Below, one piece after another: positions 1-10,745 of a stretch of 64,000 bases of DNA. The stretch covers positions 1-64,000 of the forward strand of contig CAUYUJ010001377.1 of NCBI GenBank assembly GCA_963575745.1, in the 5' to 3' direction. Position numbers and translations under genes: made by a program. This DNA is from Prorocentrum cordatum. Lineage: Eukaryota > Sar > Dinophyceae > Prorocentrales > Prorocentraceae. Positions within the stretch are counted from its first letter, which is position 1. Each line of letters opens with the position of its first letter. The notes beneath the pieces were generated by a model. It searched no databases, was not told where the DNA came from, and saw nothing but the letters and a program-made list of their open reading frames with translations.

Positions 1-540
1 CGACCCCCACAGCAGGACGTTCGACGTGGTTGTTTCACCGCAGTGACAGGTCGTAGCACTCCCTGCACCCCCCCTTGGATGTGGGACACCTCTGTGGCCG
101 CGCTGCGACTAGCTTTCCACGGTGCACCGTGGACTTAGCCCGTGTGGCGTCGGCTGAAATAATCCACGCGCGCGGTTGGATTTGGCCTGGTTCTCTCGGA
201 CATGGGCCCGCCTCGCCCGCCTGGGCCATCGAGCGCCTGGGACCGCCGGCCTAAGGCCCGCCCCAGTCGTTCCACACAACGCACCTTCTACGTCGGCACT
301 GCTCTGTGGCCCCCCCCTTGGCAGGCGCCTACGACGGCTTCACCACTTGGCCCCGTTCACGGACATGGTCTTTTGCCCGCCTGGGCGCACCTTGGCCAGA
401 TGGGGTCGGCGGGAAGGCCCACGCCTCCCTCGACGCACTTCGGTCCTGACGAATGTGCCCAGTGGAACTTCCACCCACTGGTTGCGTGCAGCCGACCATG
501 AGCTTTCAGTTGCTCCGTGAATGAGGGTTCCTAGTTTAAG
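1..540. other. No recognisable gene, GC-rich
   Basis: Both strands carry overlapping short frames of about 60-115 codons, none with recognisable motifs. I see no repeat, RNA gene or exon with convincing splice sites here. Confidence 0.5.
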
Positions 541-925
541 CGTCGCTTTCACCGGGTGCTGGGCTCGTCGGTATGCGGTTCATTTTTCCCCCGCGTGTTC
601 TTTCCGGCGTCGGCTTCTGGCCCGCTGGCAATTATCTGCTCGCCGTCCTGCTTTTGCTGGGCCTAATGGGGTTCTCCCCTCGCACGTGCATCCCAGCGTT
701 GGCTTTTGGTTCGCTGGCAATTATCTCGCTTGGCCCCCCAAGCTTGCTACGCCCTCTCTGGCACATGTGCATTCTGGCGTTGGCTGTCGGCCCGCTGGCA
801 ATTATCTTGCATGTTGCCCCATGTTCGAAACGACCCGCTCTCTGGAATCGTCCTTGGGGCCGCAGATCAAAAAGTATCCCCACCTGACCATCCCAAACCG
901 ACGCCCAGGCGAGTTGATACGATCG
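541..925 (+). repeat. Degenerate ~85-bp tandem repeat, three units
   Basis: The 14-mer GCTGGCAATTATCT recurs at 624, 713 and 794 (spacing 89 and 81 bp), each time preceded by a GTTGGCTTNNGGYYCG-like stretch. The last unit runs into a block ending AAAAAGTATCCCCACC. A similar block is seen at 2540-2655, so it is part of a dispersed repeat. No coding function is apparent. Confidence 0.6.
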
Positions 926-929
926 CGGA

Positions 930-1555
930 AACGTAGGAGCAAACTGGGGAGCAGTCGCGATCGTCCGAGGGAGGAGCAGGAGAAGTAGGTGATGGGGGAA
1001 AGGCGGTCGGATAGCGGCGAGGATCGGTCTGAAGGAGGTCTGAGAACGGATCTTGATTTGTGATGAGGGGGCAGGAGGCGAGGTAGGAGGGTTGAAGGAG
1101 GCAGGAGGGGCAGGAAGCCGGAGGTAGGTGGCGAGGAGGCACGAGGAGGACGAGAAGTGGAGGAGGAGGAGGCGAACATAGAAGAGTAGAGGCGAGGAAG
1201 GAGGGACAAATATGCGGATGATGATTGAGGATGAGCGGGAGGATGAAATAGGAGGAGGAGGAGTGAGTAGGAAGAAAGGAAAGGGGGAGGAGAGAGGAAT
1301 GAGGGATGAGGAGTCAAGGAACAAGGAGGAGGAGGAGGAGGACCAGGAGGGAAGGAGGAGGAGAGGAGGAGGGAGGAGTGAGGAGGCAGGAGGTACAAGG
1401 GAGGAGTGACCACGAGGAGGGCAGGAGCCCAAAAGGGAGGAGGGAGGAGGAGGGAGGAGGAGGGAGGAGGAGGGAGGAGGAGGGACCAGGAGGAGGGAGA
1501 CGGAGGAGGAGGGATGAGCAGGAGGAGGAGGAGGAGGGCGAACACAATATCCAGA
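930..1555 (+). repeat. Purine-rich GGA/AGG tract
   Basis: About 600 bp of almost pure A/G on the plus strand, built from irregular GGA, GGAGGA and GAGG units. The open frames across it (Arg/Glu/Gly-rich on plus, Ser/Pro/Leu-rich on minus) are by-products of the triplet repeat. Confidence 0.85.
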
Positions 1556-1589
1556 AGTCTCTTCAATGCCTTTCGGATGTCGCGTGGAA

Positions 1590-1760
1590 GCTTTTCGAGG
1601 CCTCTTGGGGCGTTCCGGGGGGGCATCTTGGCGGGCCCAGGGCCGTCTTGAGCGTCCGGGTTGCCTCGGGGATTCTCTTGAGGCCTCTTGGGGGTCTCTT
1701 GCGAGCCTCTTGGAGGCCCTCTGGGCGCCTCCTGGAGGACGCCTCATGAGGCCCGCTTGG
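1590..1760 (+). repeat. CTCTTGG-type minisatellite
   Basis: Repeated units of about 15-18 bp around the core CCTCTTGGGG/CCTCTTGGAGG. The same repeat type follows the purine tract at 8450-8640 and appears at 36600-36740, 25085-25205 (reverse orientation) and 63440-63960, so it is a dispersed family. Confidence 0.65.
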
Positions 1761-1947
1761 GGAGCTTACTGGAACGCTTGGAGCTATCTTGGAAGACATC
1801 GATACAACAAACGGGAAACTTTGATTCTTGACGTTTTACGTATCCCCACCATTAAGACTCGAACACGTGAGGTGTTCTGTGAGAGAGGCCTGGTTTCCTC
1901 CCCCCCCCTCCCCTCGTCGCCGCCCGCTTCGCCCCCTCCTCCCCCCC

Positions 1948-2148
1948 GTCGTCGTGTTGAGCTGGCGCCGTCTCGGCGACTCCTTACATTCTCGACGCTA
2001 AGATGCGTTTCCCTGAAGACGACGACTTGTATTGGGGCTGGTCGGGTTCCGCTTTGTACCGCCCCATGAATAAATTTTGTCGTGTTGAGCTGGCGCCGTC
2101 TCGGCGACTCCTCGCATTCTCGACGCTAAGATGCGTCTCCCTGAAGTT
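1948..2148 (+). repeat. Two-copy direct repeat, ~70-bp unit
   Basis: A block of about 70 bp beginning GTCGTGTTGAGCTGGCG occurs at about 1951 and again at about 2079, near-identical and 128 bp apart, separated by about 60 bp of unrelated sequence. Confidence 0.75.
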
Positions 2149-3239
2149 CGTTCATTTTGTTTTGTGCGTGTGCAGCTGCGAGCTTTCGCACATTTTCGGG
2201 CTCTGTGCCCCAGTCAGCCCGATTGCAGGCCGCAGGAAAAATAGTATCCCCACCAGCTGACGCCGGGTGCCCGTCTGGCGTCCGCTGCGTCTCGTGCTCC
2301 CTCTTGCCTCACCTTCGGTGTGCGTTGGCCGGAGTTTGGTCTCGTCTTGGCCACCCCGTGCCATTACAGTGCGGCGTGCTCCGCGCCTTTTCGTGCTGTA
2401 CGGTTCGGCTGGAGCTTGGCGCCGTGAGGGCGACTGCTCTTCTCCGTCCCCCGCCGGTACCGTGCTTGCGTCCCCATCCGCTGGGCTGTCTGCGTCGGTC
2501 CCCAATGAGGGTCACTTTGTCCCTGGCATGTGCACTCGCTTCAGCGGCCTACGTGCCTCTGCAGCCAATTATCTCGCTCTCTGCCCCAGACGTCAATCCC
2601 GCTTCCTGGATCTGTCCTTGGAGCCGCCAATCCAAAAGTATTCCCACCAGCGACCAGTTCCGGCGGCTAGAATGCTTGCGTGTTCTTGGCCTCTGGTCCT
2701 AAGACACCACCACAGCCTGGCCGTGTTTGCAGCTGCCGCCTGCATGGTGGGACGCGCCCCCACGTGGTTTGCTCAGGAGTTGTTTGGCCTTTTTGTTCAG
2801 CCATGTGAGGTTGTCTCTGTTGGCATGCAGCACTGGTACGCTGGGCTGCTGCTTGCGCAGCCCCGCGCTTTGCTACGTTCGATGGCACGACTACCTCTGG
2901 CGACAGGCCCGACAGGGTACAAATCGTTCGTCTTCCTGGTGGGCTCGCCTCTGGCATGGCTGCACTTCGGCCGCCTGGTTCACCTGGCAGCTCCTGCAGC
3001 CTGCCTTCACCCCGCGGCGCCGCTCGCTCCTCGTCGGCAGCTTTGGCAGCCGTGCGTGCGCTCGCTGGATATTGGGTTCCGCCCGTAGCCCGGGTCGACC
3101 CTTGACGCCGCCTGCGCCTTCGTTTGCGGCCGCGACCAGAAAATCCCCACCGGCGCATCCAAGGCCGACGCCCACGCGAGTCGAGACGTTCATGGCAGCG
3201 AAGGGGCAGAACATGGGGGACAGCCGGTATGAGGAGTAA
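2149..3239. other. No recognisable gene; diverged repeat blocks
   Basis: Holds a second copy (about 2540-2655) of the block ending near TATCCCCACC and a third related junction at about 3138-3190. The frames of 170-270 codons are long because the DNA is GC-rich and stop-poor, and I recognise no domain in them. Confidence 0.5.
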
Positions 3240-3330
3240 GCGGATGAGGAGGAATTCGCGGAGGAGGAGACTGGAGGGGAGGAACAGGAGGGGGGCAAGG
3301 AGGAGGAGGAGGAGGTATTCTGAAAGTAGT
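3240..3330 (+). repeat. Short GGA/AGG tract
   Basis: About 90 bp of purine-rich GGA repeats, following the same kind of junction as at 900-970 and so possibly another copy of the same composite repeat. Confidence 0.7.
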
Positions 3331-3895
3331 TCAGAGGGTTGATATATAGAGACAGCGAGCGTAGCGAGCGTCCCGCTGGCGCTTGGCCCGAACACCGGTG
3401 TTATATTTGCTCGGGTTGTGGATCAGTTCGCTGCGGCATTGGAAACAGGATCCGTCATCCTCTGGATAATGCACTTTTCTACGTCTGACAATCCACCTAT
3501 CTACCATCCCATGGCCGTATATTTTTTTTGCTTGGTTGCAGAGCTTGCCTCGCTAAATTGTGAGCAGCTCTGCCCATCGCAATATCATGCCACTGCATGG
3601 CTTGTATACAGTCACCACCAGTGCGACGTCAGAGTGCGACTATTGGTGAGCAGGCGGGTGCGCCAATAGCGGGAACGCTATGTCCCTTATGTGCGGCATT
3701 CGCCTGACGACACTTGAAAACGTATACGCCACGGTTCTACGCCATAACGTAACGACTTACAGCGAGTTCGGGAACAAGCTAACATACCCCCCTTGCGCGG
3801 AGACGCAACACCCATACTTTTAAACCAGCATGGGGACATGCCCCCCCCCCCAGCCGATTCGCGACCCACGGCGACAGATTGTCCAAAGGTAGCTA
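3331..3895. other. No recognisable gene
   Basis: Mixed-composition DNA with a lower GC content than its neighbours. An 83-codon frame at 3418-3669 shows no motif I recognise, and no flanking splice signals decide whether it is real. Confidence 0.45.
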
Positions 3896-3947
3896 CATTG
3901 ATGACGATGGCGATGACGATGATGACGATGATGATGAGGATATTGAC

Positions 3948-3990
<43 letters not shown>

Positions 3991-4040
3991 CTGATGATGA
4001 TGATGATGATGATGATAATGATGCGGATGCTGCTGATTAT
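3896..4040 (+). repeat. (GAT)n microsatellite
   Basis: About 45 GAT units with occasional GAC/GAG interruptions, flanked downstream by purine-rich GGA DNA to about 4255. It generates Asp, Met and His/Ile homopolymer frames that should not be taken as genes. Confidence 0.95.
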
Positions 4041-4594
4041 GATGGTGGCGGTGGTGATGTTGTTGGGGAGGCAGAAGCAAAGCAACAAGGCGGAGGACGA
4101 GGAGGCGAAACATTACCGTATGGTGTCGGTGGTGGTGACGATGTTGGAAGGGGAGGATGGGGAGGAGGTGGATGACGATAAAGCGGAGCAGTATCAGTAG
4201 GAGGAAGAGGAGAAACGAAAAAGGGCGGCGGAACGGGAGGAGCAGGAGGAATCCTTTTGGATATCGTTTTTGTCGTCCTTGGTTTTTTCGATCTCCCCCA
4301 CGGGACGCAGTGTTGCAAACAACCGTATTGAGCAGAGGTCCGGAGCCAGACTTGTGATGTTCCAACTTATTTTAGCCTTCGGCACCAGAAATAATTTCGA
4401 GCACAACAAAGAGTATCGAAACTGGAATGTTTTCACGTGTCGGGCCTTGGGAGACACTCGTCCGACACTGATTCGACACTGGCTCGGCACTCTTACGGAT
4501 GCTCGAAATTAGTTTTGGGATGTGGTCCTTAAGTACGATGGGGGCACCCTTTCCGCCCAATGTCGAAAAGCCGTATAAGAAAACGTATATGTTC

Positions 4595-4763
4595 GTACTG
4601 TCGGGCCGCTGAAGAACGAACCCTTTTCGTTGGGGAGGGGCTCAGTGTTCCCTTACTTGTGCTACTGCTTGTCTTGGGCTTTTCTCAGGGCTTCAAAGTT
4701 TAACTCATGGAAAAATGGCCCCGCTCCTTCTTCAGGGTTCCTTCTGACAGCGTTTCGATGGTA
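4595..4763. mobile_element. MITE-like element, copy 1
   Basis: Shares several blocks in order with the element at 54313-54489: AACCCTTTTCGTTGGG near the left end, and AAGTTTAACTCATGG followed by an A-run, GGCCCC and GGTTCCTT near the right end. Its terminal inverted repeats are degraded compared with the 54-kb copy. Non-coding. Bounds are set by comparison with the other copy. Confidence 0.6.
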
Positions 4764-5700
4764 GGATCAGGGATGTGAGCGCGGCGGCGGCGGTGCACCG
4801 CTGCGCAGGTCCAGACCGACACCCGCGCGGAGGACAGCCGTGCCCCTCTCGCGGCCACGGCCACCGTCAGTTCGGCTCGGTTCGGGTGCGTTGGGGGAGG
4901 GGGGGACGGGGGCGGCAGGGATCATGGAGGAGGGGTCGGCGGCGAATTGAGTTCTTAATTGTGGGGCATCGTCGCAGTGTGTATGTGGGCGCGCGGTGGC
5001 ACCGAGGCGCCCCCGGGAGGGCCCCGATTTTCAGTACACGTTGCACACGACACGGTCCCAAGCGAGGAAACGAACAGACAAGTGAGACGGGGGACAGTTA
5101 GGAAGGGGGGTGAATATGGAAGAGTGAAAATCCTCGGCTTCTTGTTCCTCTGCATTCGTCTCCTCGCCATACTGGTGGACGTCATCATCTGCGTCCCTGT
5201 CCTTTCATGTGTGCTTCGTCTTCGTCGTCGCCCTCTTTCCTCGCCGTCTTTGCCGTTGTCGCCGTCACCCTCGCTCCTGTCCTCCCCGTCCTTCGCCCCC
5301 CGTTTTCCTTGCCCCCCCATCCTCCCGTGCATCTTCGTCGTCGCCATCGTCGGCCTCCGTCCTGGGAGCCACTCTAGAGAGCTCGAAGGACTTGTTGTCA
5401 CTCCACTCAGTGCCGGCGGCACGGTGGCGGATTTTCGAGCCTCCGGAGGTTTGGGTGCCCTCCCTTCCCTCCTCGTGTTCCCGTGCCTATGGTGTTCGGT
5501 TTCTCCCCTCTGCTCTCGGCAGGAGGTCCCTCCCGAGATGTCCCTGCGCAGGGTGGTGGACGGCGACGGAGATCCGCGAGAGGTTGTTTCGGGCGCCAAA
5601 CAAGGGGGGAGGGAAGGTGTGATGAGGAGGTACAAGAAGAAGAAAGTAGAAAACAATGAGGGATGTGCGGCGGAGGAAACAGGAGGGAAGAGGGAACATT
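4764..5700. other. No recognisable gene
   Basis: GC-rich DNA with frames up to about 247 codons on plus and 233 on minus that overlap each other and show no recognisable domain. The 5180-5420 stretch is pyrimidine-rich (TCGTC/CTCC). Confidence 0.45.
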
Positions 5701-5721
5701 AAAGAGGATGATGATGATGAT

Positions 5722-5752
<31 letters not shown>

Positions 5753-5762
5753 AGGAAGAATG
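5700..5762 (+). repeat. (GAT)n/(GAG)n microsatellite
   Basis: Short GAT run passing into GAG repeats. Confidence 0.85.
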
Positions 5763-6338
5763 ACGGTGATAAGCACGATGTGATGGATTGCCGAGGGAGC
5801 AAGGAGCAGAGGAAGGACGGTGGAGGAGGGGGGTGAGGGTGAAGGTGACGGAGGAGGGAGGATTGCGTACGGAGGGATGATGAACAGGATAGGGAGGGCA
5901 CTCACTGATCCCCCCCATCCTGCTGGCCTTCCTCCTTCCCCTCCGTTATCCGTAGCGATGTTAGCTCAAGCTCCAAACGCTCGCTCGTGGCGCTTGGAGT
6001 TTGCATGTAGCCGAGGGGGCGGTTCCAAGTCTTTTTTTGTGTTCGTTCTCAGTGTTTTTTGTGCTCGTTCTCAGGTGTTTCAGGCGTTTTTTTTTTTTTT
6101 TGTTTTGCTTCTTTTGTAGCTTTCAGGTGTTTCAGGTCTTTTCTGTGCTCGCTCTCAGTCGCTGCCTGGTACGACGGCGGCCAGGGGCCCTTTGCCCCTG
6201 GCAAGCGGAGGGTGCACTGGGCAAGTTCGGGGGTGGATCGGCTCACAGCGTGCCGCACTTCGAAGTGGATCGCACAGGATGTGAAGCTAGGAACGGCATG
6301 CCCCTTTGATCATTGGAGACCTGGGGGCAAGTCTATTA
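5763..6338. other. No recognisable gene
   Basis: Includes a T-rich stretch at 6030-6140 with repeated TTTCAGGTGTTTCAGG-like units (possibly polypyrimidine intronic DNA). No coding or RNA feature can be supported. Confidence 0.4.
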
Positions 6339-6485
6339 GGGGGCCACATGTGAACCCTACCCCTACCCCCCACGATTTTTGAGGGGAGGGTGGGTTCACT
6401 TCGCTCGGGAGCTCCCGAATGAAGTGAACCCCAACCTCCCCTCGGAAATCGTTGGGGGTAGGGGTAGGGTTCACATGTGGCCCCC
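6339..6485. mobile_element. Palindromic foldback element flanked by TA
   Basis: A 147-bp nearly perfect palindrome. The left arm begins GGGGGCCACATGTGAACC and the right arm ends with its reverse complement. The arms are about 70 bp with only a handful of mismatches, and the centre is near 6411. It is bounded by TA at 6337-6338 and 6486-6487, as expected for a Tc1/mariner-type MITE duplicating a TA target. Non-coding; could fold into a long hairpin if transcribed. Confidence 0.75.
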
Positions 6486-7287
6486 TATATATGCCAAGCT
6501 CTTCCAGCGTTGTAAGCAGATGAAGGCCCCGAGTGTAATTTGCAAATCCAGAGGCCGAATGTTCCAGACCAGTTTGAAGCGAAGCCTAGTTTGTCGGAGG
6601 ACAGCGTAGGATTTGTTCCACACCAAGTCAAGTTGGTGTGATGGGCAGCGGTTAGGGAGCGCGGTACTGCGATTCGAGTTGCGTCGGCTGATTCGTTATG
6701 GGCTTCGTCGGGGGCCAAGGACTCGTTGGATACAGTTGCACTGCCACTGACACGCTGTGTTACAGAACGTCTGATACCCTCGTCTACTGTAGACCATGTT
6801 GACCAGCATTCGATGATGACGTGTTGGCGGCGAATAATTTTAGCCAGGCGTTGACTCAGACATTCGACTCGGCGCTAGCGCGAATCCTGGAGACCCCGCG
6901 AAAGAGGTAGTTTACCAAATTAAAGCAGTGGCCTTGTTTCGGGCACGACGCGCGGCTTTTCAGGCTGACTGGGAGGTCCGTGGTCCCGCCAAACTCTTGG
7001 ACCTGAGGGGGTGTAGAAAACCACCTTCGTCACTCACAGCCGAGCTAATGTTCGCGAGCTTGTTGTAGAGGATGAGCTGATCCAGAGACCCACCACAGCA
7101 CAGGACCTGGATGGGATGACATGCAGTCAAGAGGGCTCTGGTTGGAGTTGCCCGTACGGCGCCAGCTTCATGAAGGCTTGAATTTGAGCGGCAGCGAGTC
7201 CCTTTTGCCTCGCCGAGTGTTTTGTGACTGTTGGCCCACCCGAGTCCAACTGAAGAGTTGGGGCTTCAAAGTGAGCCTCGAGTGCGC
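6486..7287. other. No recognisable gene
   Basis: Lower-GC, non-repetitive DNA. A 77-codon minus-strand frame (6485-6718) has ordinary amino-acid composition but no motif I recognise. It could be a decayed retroelement piece, but nothing proves it. Confidence 0.35.
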
Positions 7288-7472
7288 GTACTCCAGATTT
7301 CGTAATAAAAGGGAGGGGGTTTGGACCCTCCAAGACAAGCCATTTCAGACCTCCCCCGTGGGAGAACCCTCCACAACATCGTCCCCAGACCCCCCCAGGC
7401 CCTCCAAGATAGCCTGGAAGAGACCCCCCCCGAATTGAGACCCCCCTCCCTTTATTACGAAATCTGGAGTAC
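7288..7472. mobile_element. Short element with 34-bp terminal inverted repeats
   Basis: Left terminus GTACTCCAGATTTCGTAATA and right terminus its reverse complement; the match extends to about 34 bp with one indel. The interior is about 115 bp of C-rich DNA without coding capacity. TGCGC at 7283-7287 and TGCGT at 7473-7477 look like a nearly intact 5-bp target duplication. Most likely a non-autonomous DNA transposon (MITE). Confidence 0.7.
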
Positions 7473-8215
7473 TGCGTCCAAGTGGACACACCGTGGCACA
7501 GATGATTGACCTCTTGTCACCGCTGGGGGACCAGGGAGGCTGAGCTCGGCGGAGTGGTTCGAGAGGCAAGGGAACCTGGCGACAGGCACCCTCTTCTCCA
7601 CACGCCTTGGAGCTACCTCAGACACCACCCGAGTGACACATCCTGTTGCTCGCTGAAGAGATTGGCCAGTGTGAACTTTTTCCCGCTTCCCTCCTGGGGC
7701 CAGGTTTTTCTGGGCCCGAAGCTGCATGCACCCCATGTTTGTTCATCTGGCCCGTGCGGGCTGTGCGATGCCCAGGTCTTTGATGAAGAGACTCTGGTCA
7801 AGAGCTTGTCTGGTGGCATTCCGTTTTCCCCCTTCCAAACCGCCATTTCGGAAGAGCATGTTGTAGTGGTGGCTGCTTGTGTTGTCAGTGGGGAGTGCGC
7901 GGGGTTTCTGAGCTCAATGCCGGTTGCAAAGACTTGCTCGGCCGACACAGTGTTGTTTTCGGAACCAAGGGTATCCAAGGGCAGCCAGGGACCAACGGTT
8001 GTCTTCCGAAGGGCGGTGAAACGAGCGACGGGATGTGATCGGGTGGCTCGCTCGATTTGTCCATGGAAAGCCCTTAGAGATGAATCCAACGCTGTGGGTG
8101 GGGCTGACACATCATTCGGGACGCTTCACATAACCCCTCCAGCCCATCCAGAAACGATTCATAGGCGAGTTGCCCTGATCAGACATGCGGGAGAGCACGC
8201 ACTGTAATAAAGGCT
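7473..8215. other. Open reading frames on both strands, unassigned
   Basis: A 233-codon plus frame (7506-8207) overlaps a 165-codon minus frame (7613-8110). Composition is less GC-biased than the surroundings and the minus frame has an ordinary amino-acid mix. I recognise no domain and cannot choose a strand. Confidence 0.3.
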
Positions 8216-8261
8216 GGGGCGCTGTCATGCCGCAAGGGGGGAAGACACAGGTGGAACCAGG

Positions 8262-8455
8262 GGAAGAGGAAGAGGAGGAGGAGGAGGAGGAGGAGGAGGA
8301 GGAGGAGGAGGAGGAGGAGGATGGGAGGAGGGAGGAGGAGGGAGGAGGAGGAGGAGGAGGAGGAGGAGGAGGAGGGGGGGGAGGAGGAGGGGGGGGATGA
8401 GGGAGAAAGGGAGGAGGGAGGAGGATTAGGCGGATGAGGAAGAGGAAGAGGAGGA
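8262..8455 (+). repeat. (GGA)n tract
   Basis: Nearly pure GGA/GAG repeat, with G-runs at 8375-8397. Accounts for the poly-Glu, poly-Gly and poly-Ser/Pro frames on both strands. Confidence 0.95.
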
Positions 8456-8459
8456 GGTC

Positions 8460-8640
8460 GATCAGGAAGGCCCGCGGCCTCTTGAATGCTTCTCGGGGTC
8501 TCTTCGGGTGTCCCCCGAGAGTTTTTTGTAGGACCAGTGGGGCGTATCGGGGGCCTCTTGGCGGCCCCGAGGGCCTCTTGGAGCGTGTTGGGTGCCTCCT
8601 GGGGCTTCTCGCCCCGAGGCGGAGTTTGCCGTGCAGCCGC
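8460..8640 (+). repeat. CTCTTGG-type minisatellite
   Basis: Repeated CCTCTTGNNNGG units directly downstream of the GGA tract, the same order as at 930-1760. This supports a composite repeat of GGA tract plus minisatellite. Confidence 0.65.
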
Positions 8641-10550
8641 ACCAAACACGCGCGCGTGTCTATTCGCGCGCGCATGGGTGTGTTTGAACGTTGGGGATGT
8701 GCGCAAGCGGGCGTGTGCGGGCGGGTGACGCTTAATTGGTGTTATATCTGAACATGCGACACTATGCGTGTAATACTTTTATTTACGTGTTTCTTCATGT
8801 ATGCTTTATTGTTATTTTCTGCCTGCTCCAATAACTTGTAGCTGGCCGCGCAGCTCAAGCGATGGCTGTGTGGAGGGCTGGGCAGGCGAGCGAGAGCATG
8901 ATTACTCAGGGACGTGTGCCAATACCAACGGCGTCCTCGAACACGGGCTCTCGTGTGAACGGACATCTTGCCTTTGGTGGAAGCTACGCGGCCAGGATCT
9001 ATCCAGGATCGCTGCTGGGAGGATCGATCTTCGGGCCATCGGAATGCAGTGATCGTGGATGTATCTGGGTTCGGGGTGGGAGACATGTGCGTTCAGTCAA
9101 AGCCATCCGAGGCCCCCGAAGGTCGGTCCCCCAGGCGGTGGCCACGGAAGCTGACGGCGCCCGACCCGTTTGTCGCAGTATGGATCGCAGGTCGCGGTCA
9201 TAGCGAGCGCGATGGTCCAGCAGCTGGAGCACCCCCACTCCACAGGGGAACGGCGCGCGGGGGCCGTGGATATGGCTCGAATACGGGATCGACAACAGGA
9301 CCGATTTGCTCCAGCGTGGCACTTCTCGTCGAGTCGGCGGCAATAGATTCGGAACTCCCATGTCTTCCACGCATTCGTCGCAGATTCGAGGGGCAACGTC
9401 AATCTTGGGGTGCATCAGTTCCGTAGTCGATCCCCCGCTCGAACGACTGCGTCCCGCGCCCCCTGCGCGCGTGGTGCGAGGCTCGAAGCTCGCCGAACCT
9501 CGGGTGCTTCATGCCCCCCCCCGTTCCCGCTCCCCGGCGGATCCGCTCCACGCAGGTTGAGTGCGAGCTGCTGGACCCCGACCACGCAGACAGCCACTTC
9601 ACGGAGCGAAGCCCCTCCCCGCCGCCCCCCCCCCCCTCTTCTTCGGCAGCGCGCGCCGACGCGCGAGGCCGCCCCCGCGGGGGCGGGGTTCAACGAGGGC
9701 CTGCCGGAGCAGCGCCGCCCCAGTTGAGCCCGTCTCGGACCCTGTGGAGGGTTCGAGGGCGGGGGGGGCGTCTTGGAGACCACCGCCGACGTCAGAAGAC
9801 CTCGGCGAGGCTGTTGAGAGATTTCAAGCGAACTGCACGTGGCGCAGTGGGCTTTCGGGGGCGCCCCTCGTCACCTGGACGCACCTCGGAAGATTGGTGC
9901 GCTTGGACCCCAGGAGAGGTCGGGGGACCGATTTTAAGCTGCCGTTATCTCAATTCGCCCTGTTCTGATTAGCGAGAACCGCATTTTGAAAACCGCCCGT
10001 CCTCCATCCTTGTGTATGCTAAAAGCTTTGAATTCGAACGTGCGCGGCGCGACAAATACGGACAATCCATTTGTGTAGCTCTCAGACCTTTTAGAAACGT
10101 TCCAGGATCATTGCTGTGAGGAGGCCAGGCTATACGCCAGGACTGGCCTACCGACACGTGTGCTGGTGCGCCGAGGAGGACTTATCGCAAAGCCTTTCTG
10201 CTTTGTGTTGGTCGATCTTGGCGGGTGTGGGCTGGGCGGAACAGGCCGTGGTGCGTTCGCTTGGGCACCAGGCTGTAAGTTGGTAGCGTGGCTCTACCTG
10301 CGTTGAGTTCTCAGCGCGGCGCAAAGCAACGGCCAGACATGCACTAGGGTATGACCGATCGCATTGCTGACGCCACTCTTTGACAAGCTAGGATGCACCC
10401 AGCATGAGCCGCTTGGACAGACTTGGCTCGTGCTGTATGTAGGCTTTGGGCTTCTAACTAGCAGCGCTACGCGTCGGCAGTGCACCTGTGGGGGGCAGGG
10501 ATGACCAGGAGGTGCTCCTACCCTGTGACCCACCTCCGGGCCGTGGTGGG
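8641..10550. other. No recognisable gene
   Basis: Non-repetitive DNA with overlapping frames up to 154 codons. Fragments such as 9511-9610 have ordinary codon composition and might be short exons, but I see no convincing splice pair and no family resemblance. Confidence 0.4.
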
Positions 10551-10552
10551 GC

Positions 10553-10745
10553 TGGGCTCTCCCTCTTCCCCCTCCTCCTCCTCCTCCTCCTCCTCCTCCT
10601 CCTCCTCCTCCTCTTCCTCCTCCTCCTCCTCCTCCTCCTCCCCCTCCTCCTCCTCCTCCTCCTCCTCCTCCTCCTCCTCCTCTTCCACTTTTTCCTCTTC
10701 CACCGCCTCCTCCTCCTCCGCCTCATCCTCCTCCTCCTCCCAGTG
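10553..10745 (-). repeat. (CTC)n microsatellite
   Basis: About 190 bp of CTC/CCT repeats (GGA on the minus strand). It gives Ser/Leu-rich frames on plus and Glu/Arg-rich frames on minus. Confidence 0.95.

Noticed and set aside
632-1747. 371-codon minus frame, Ser/Pro/Leu-rich
   Set aside because: Crosses the GGA tract; low complexity throughout.
3793-4365. Poly-Asp, poly-Met and poly-His frames
   Set aside because: All come from the (GAT)n microsatellite read in different frames.
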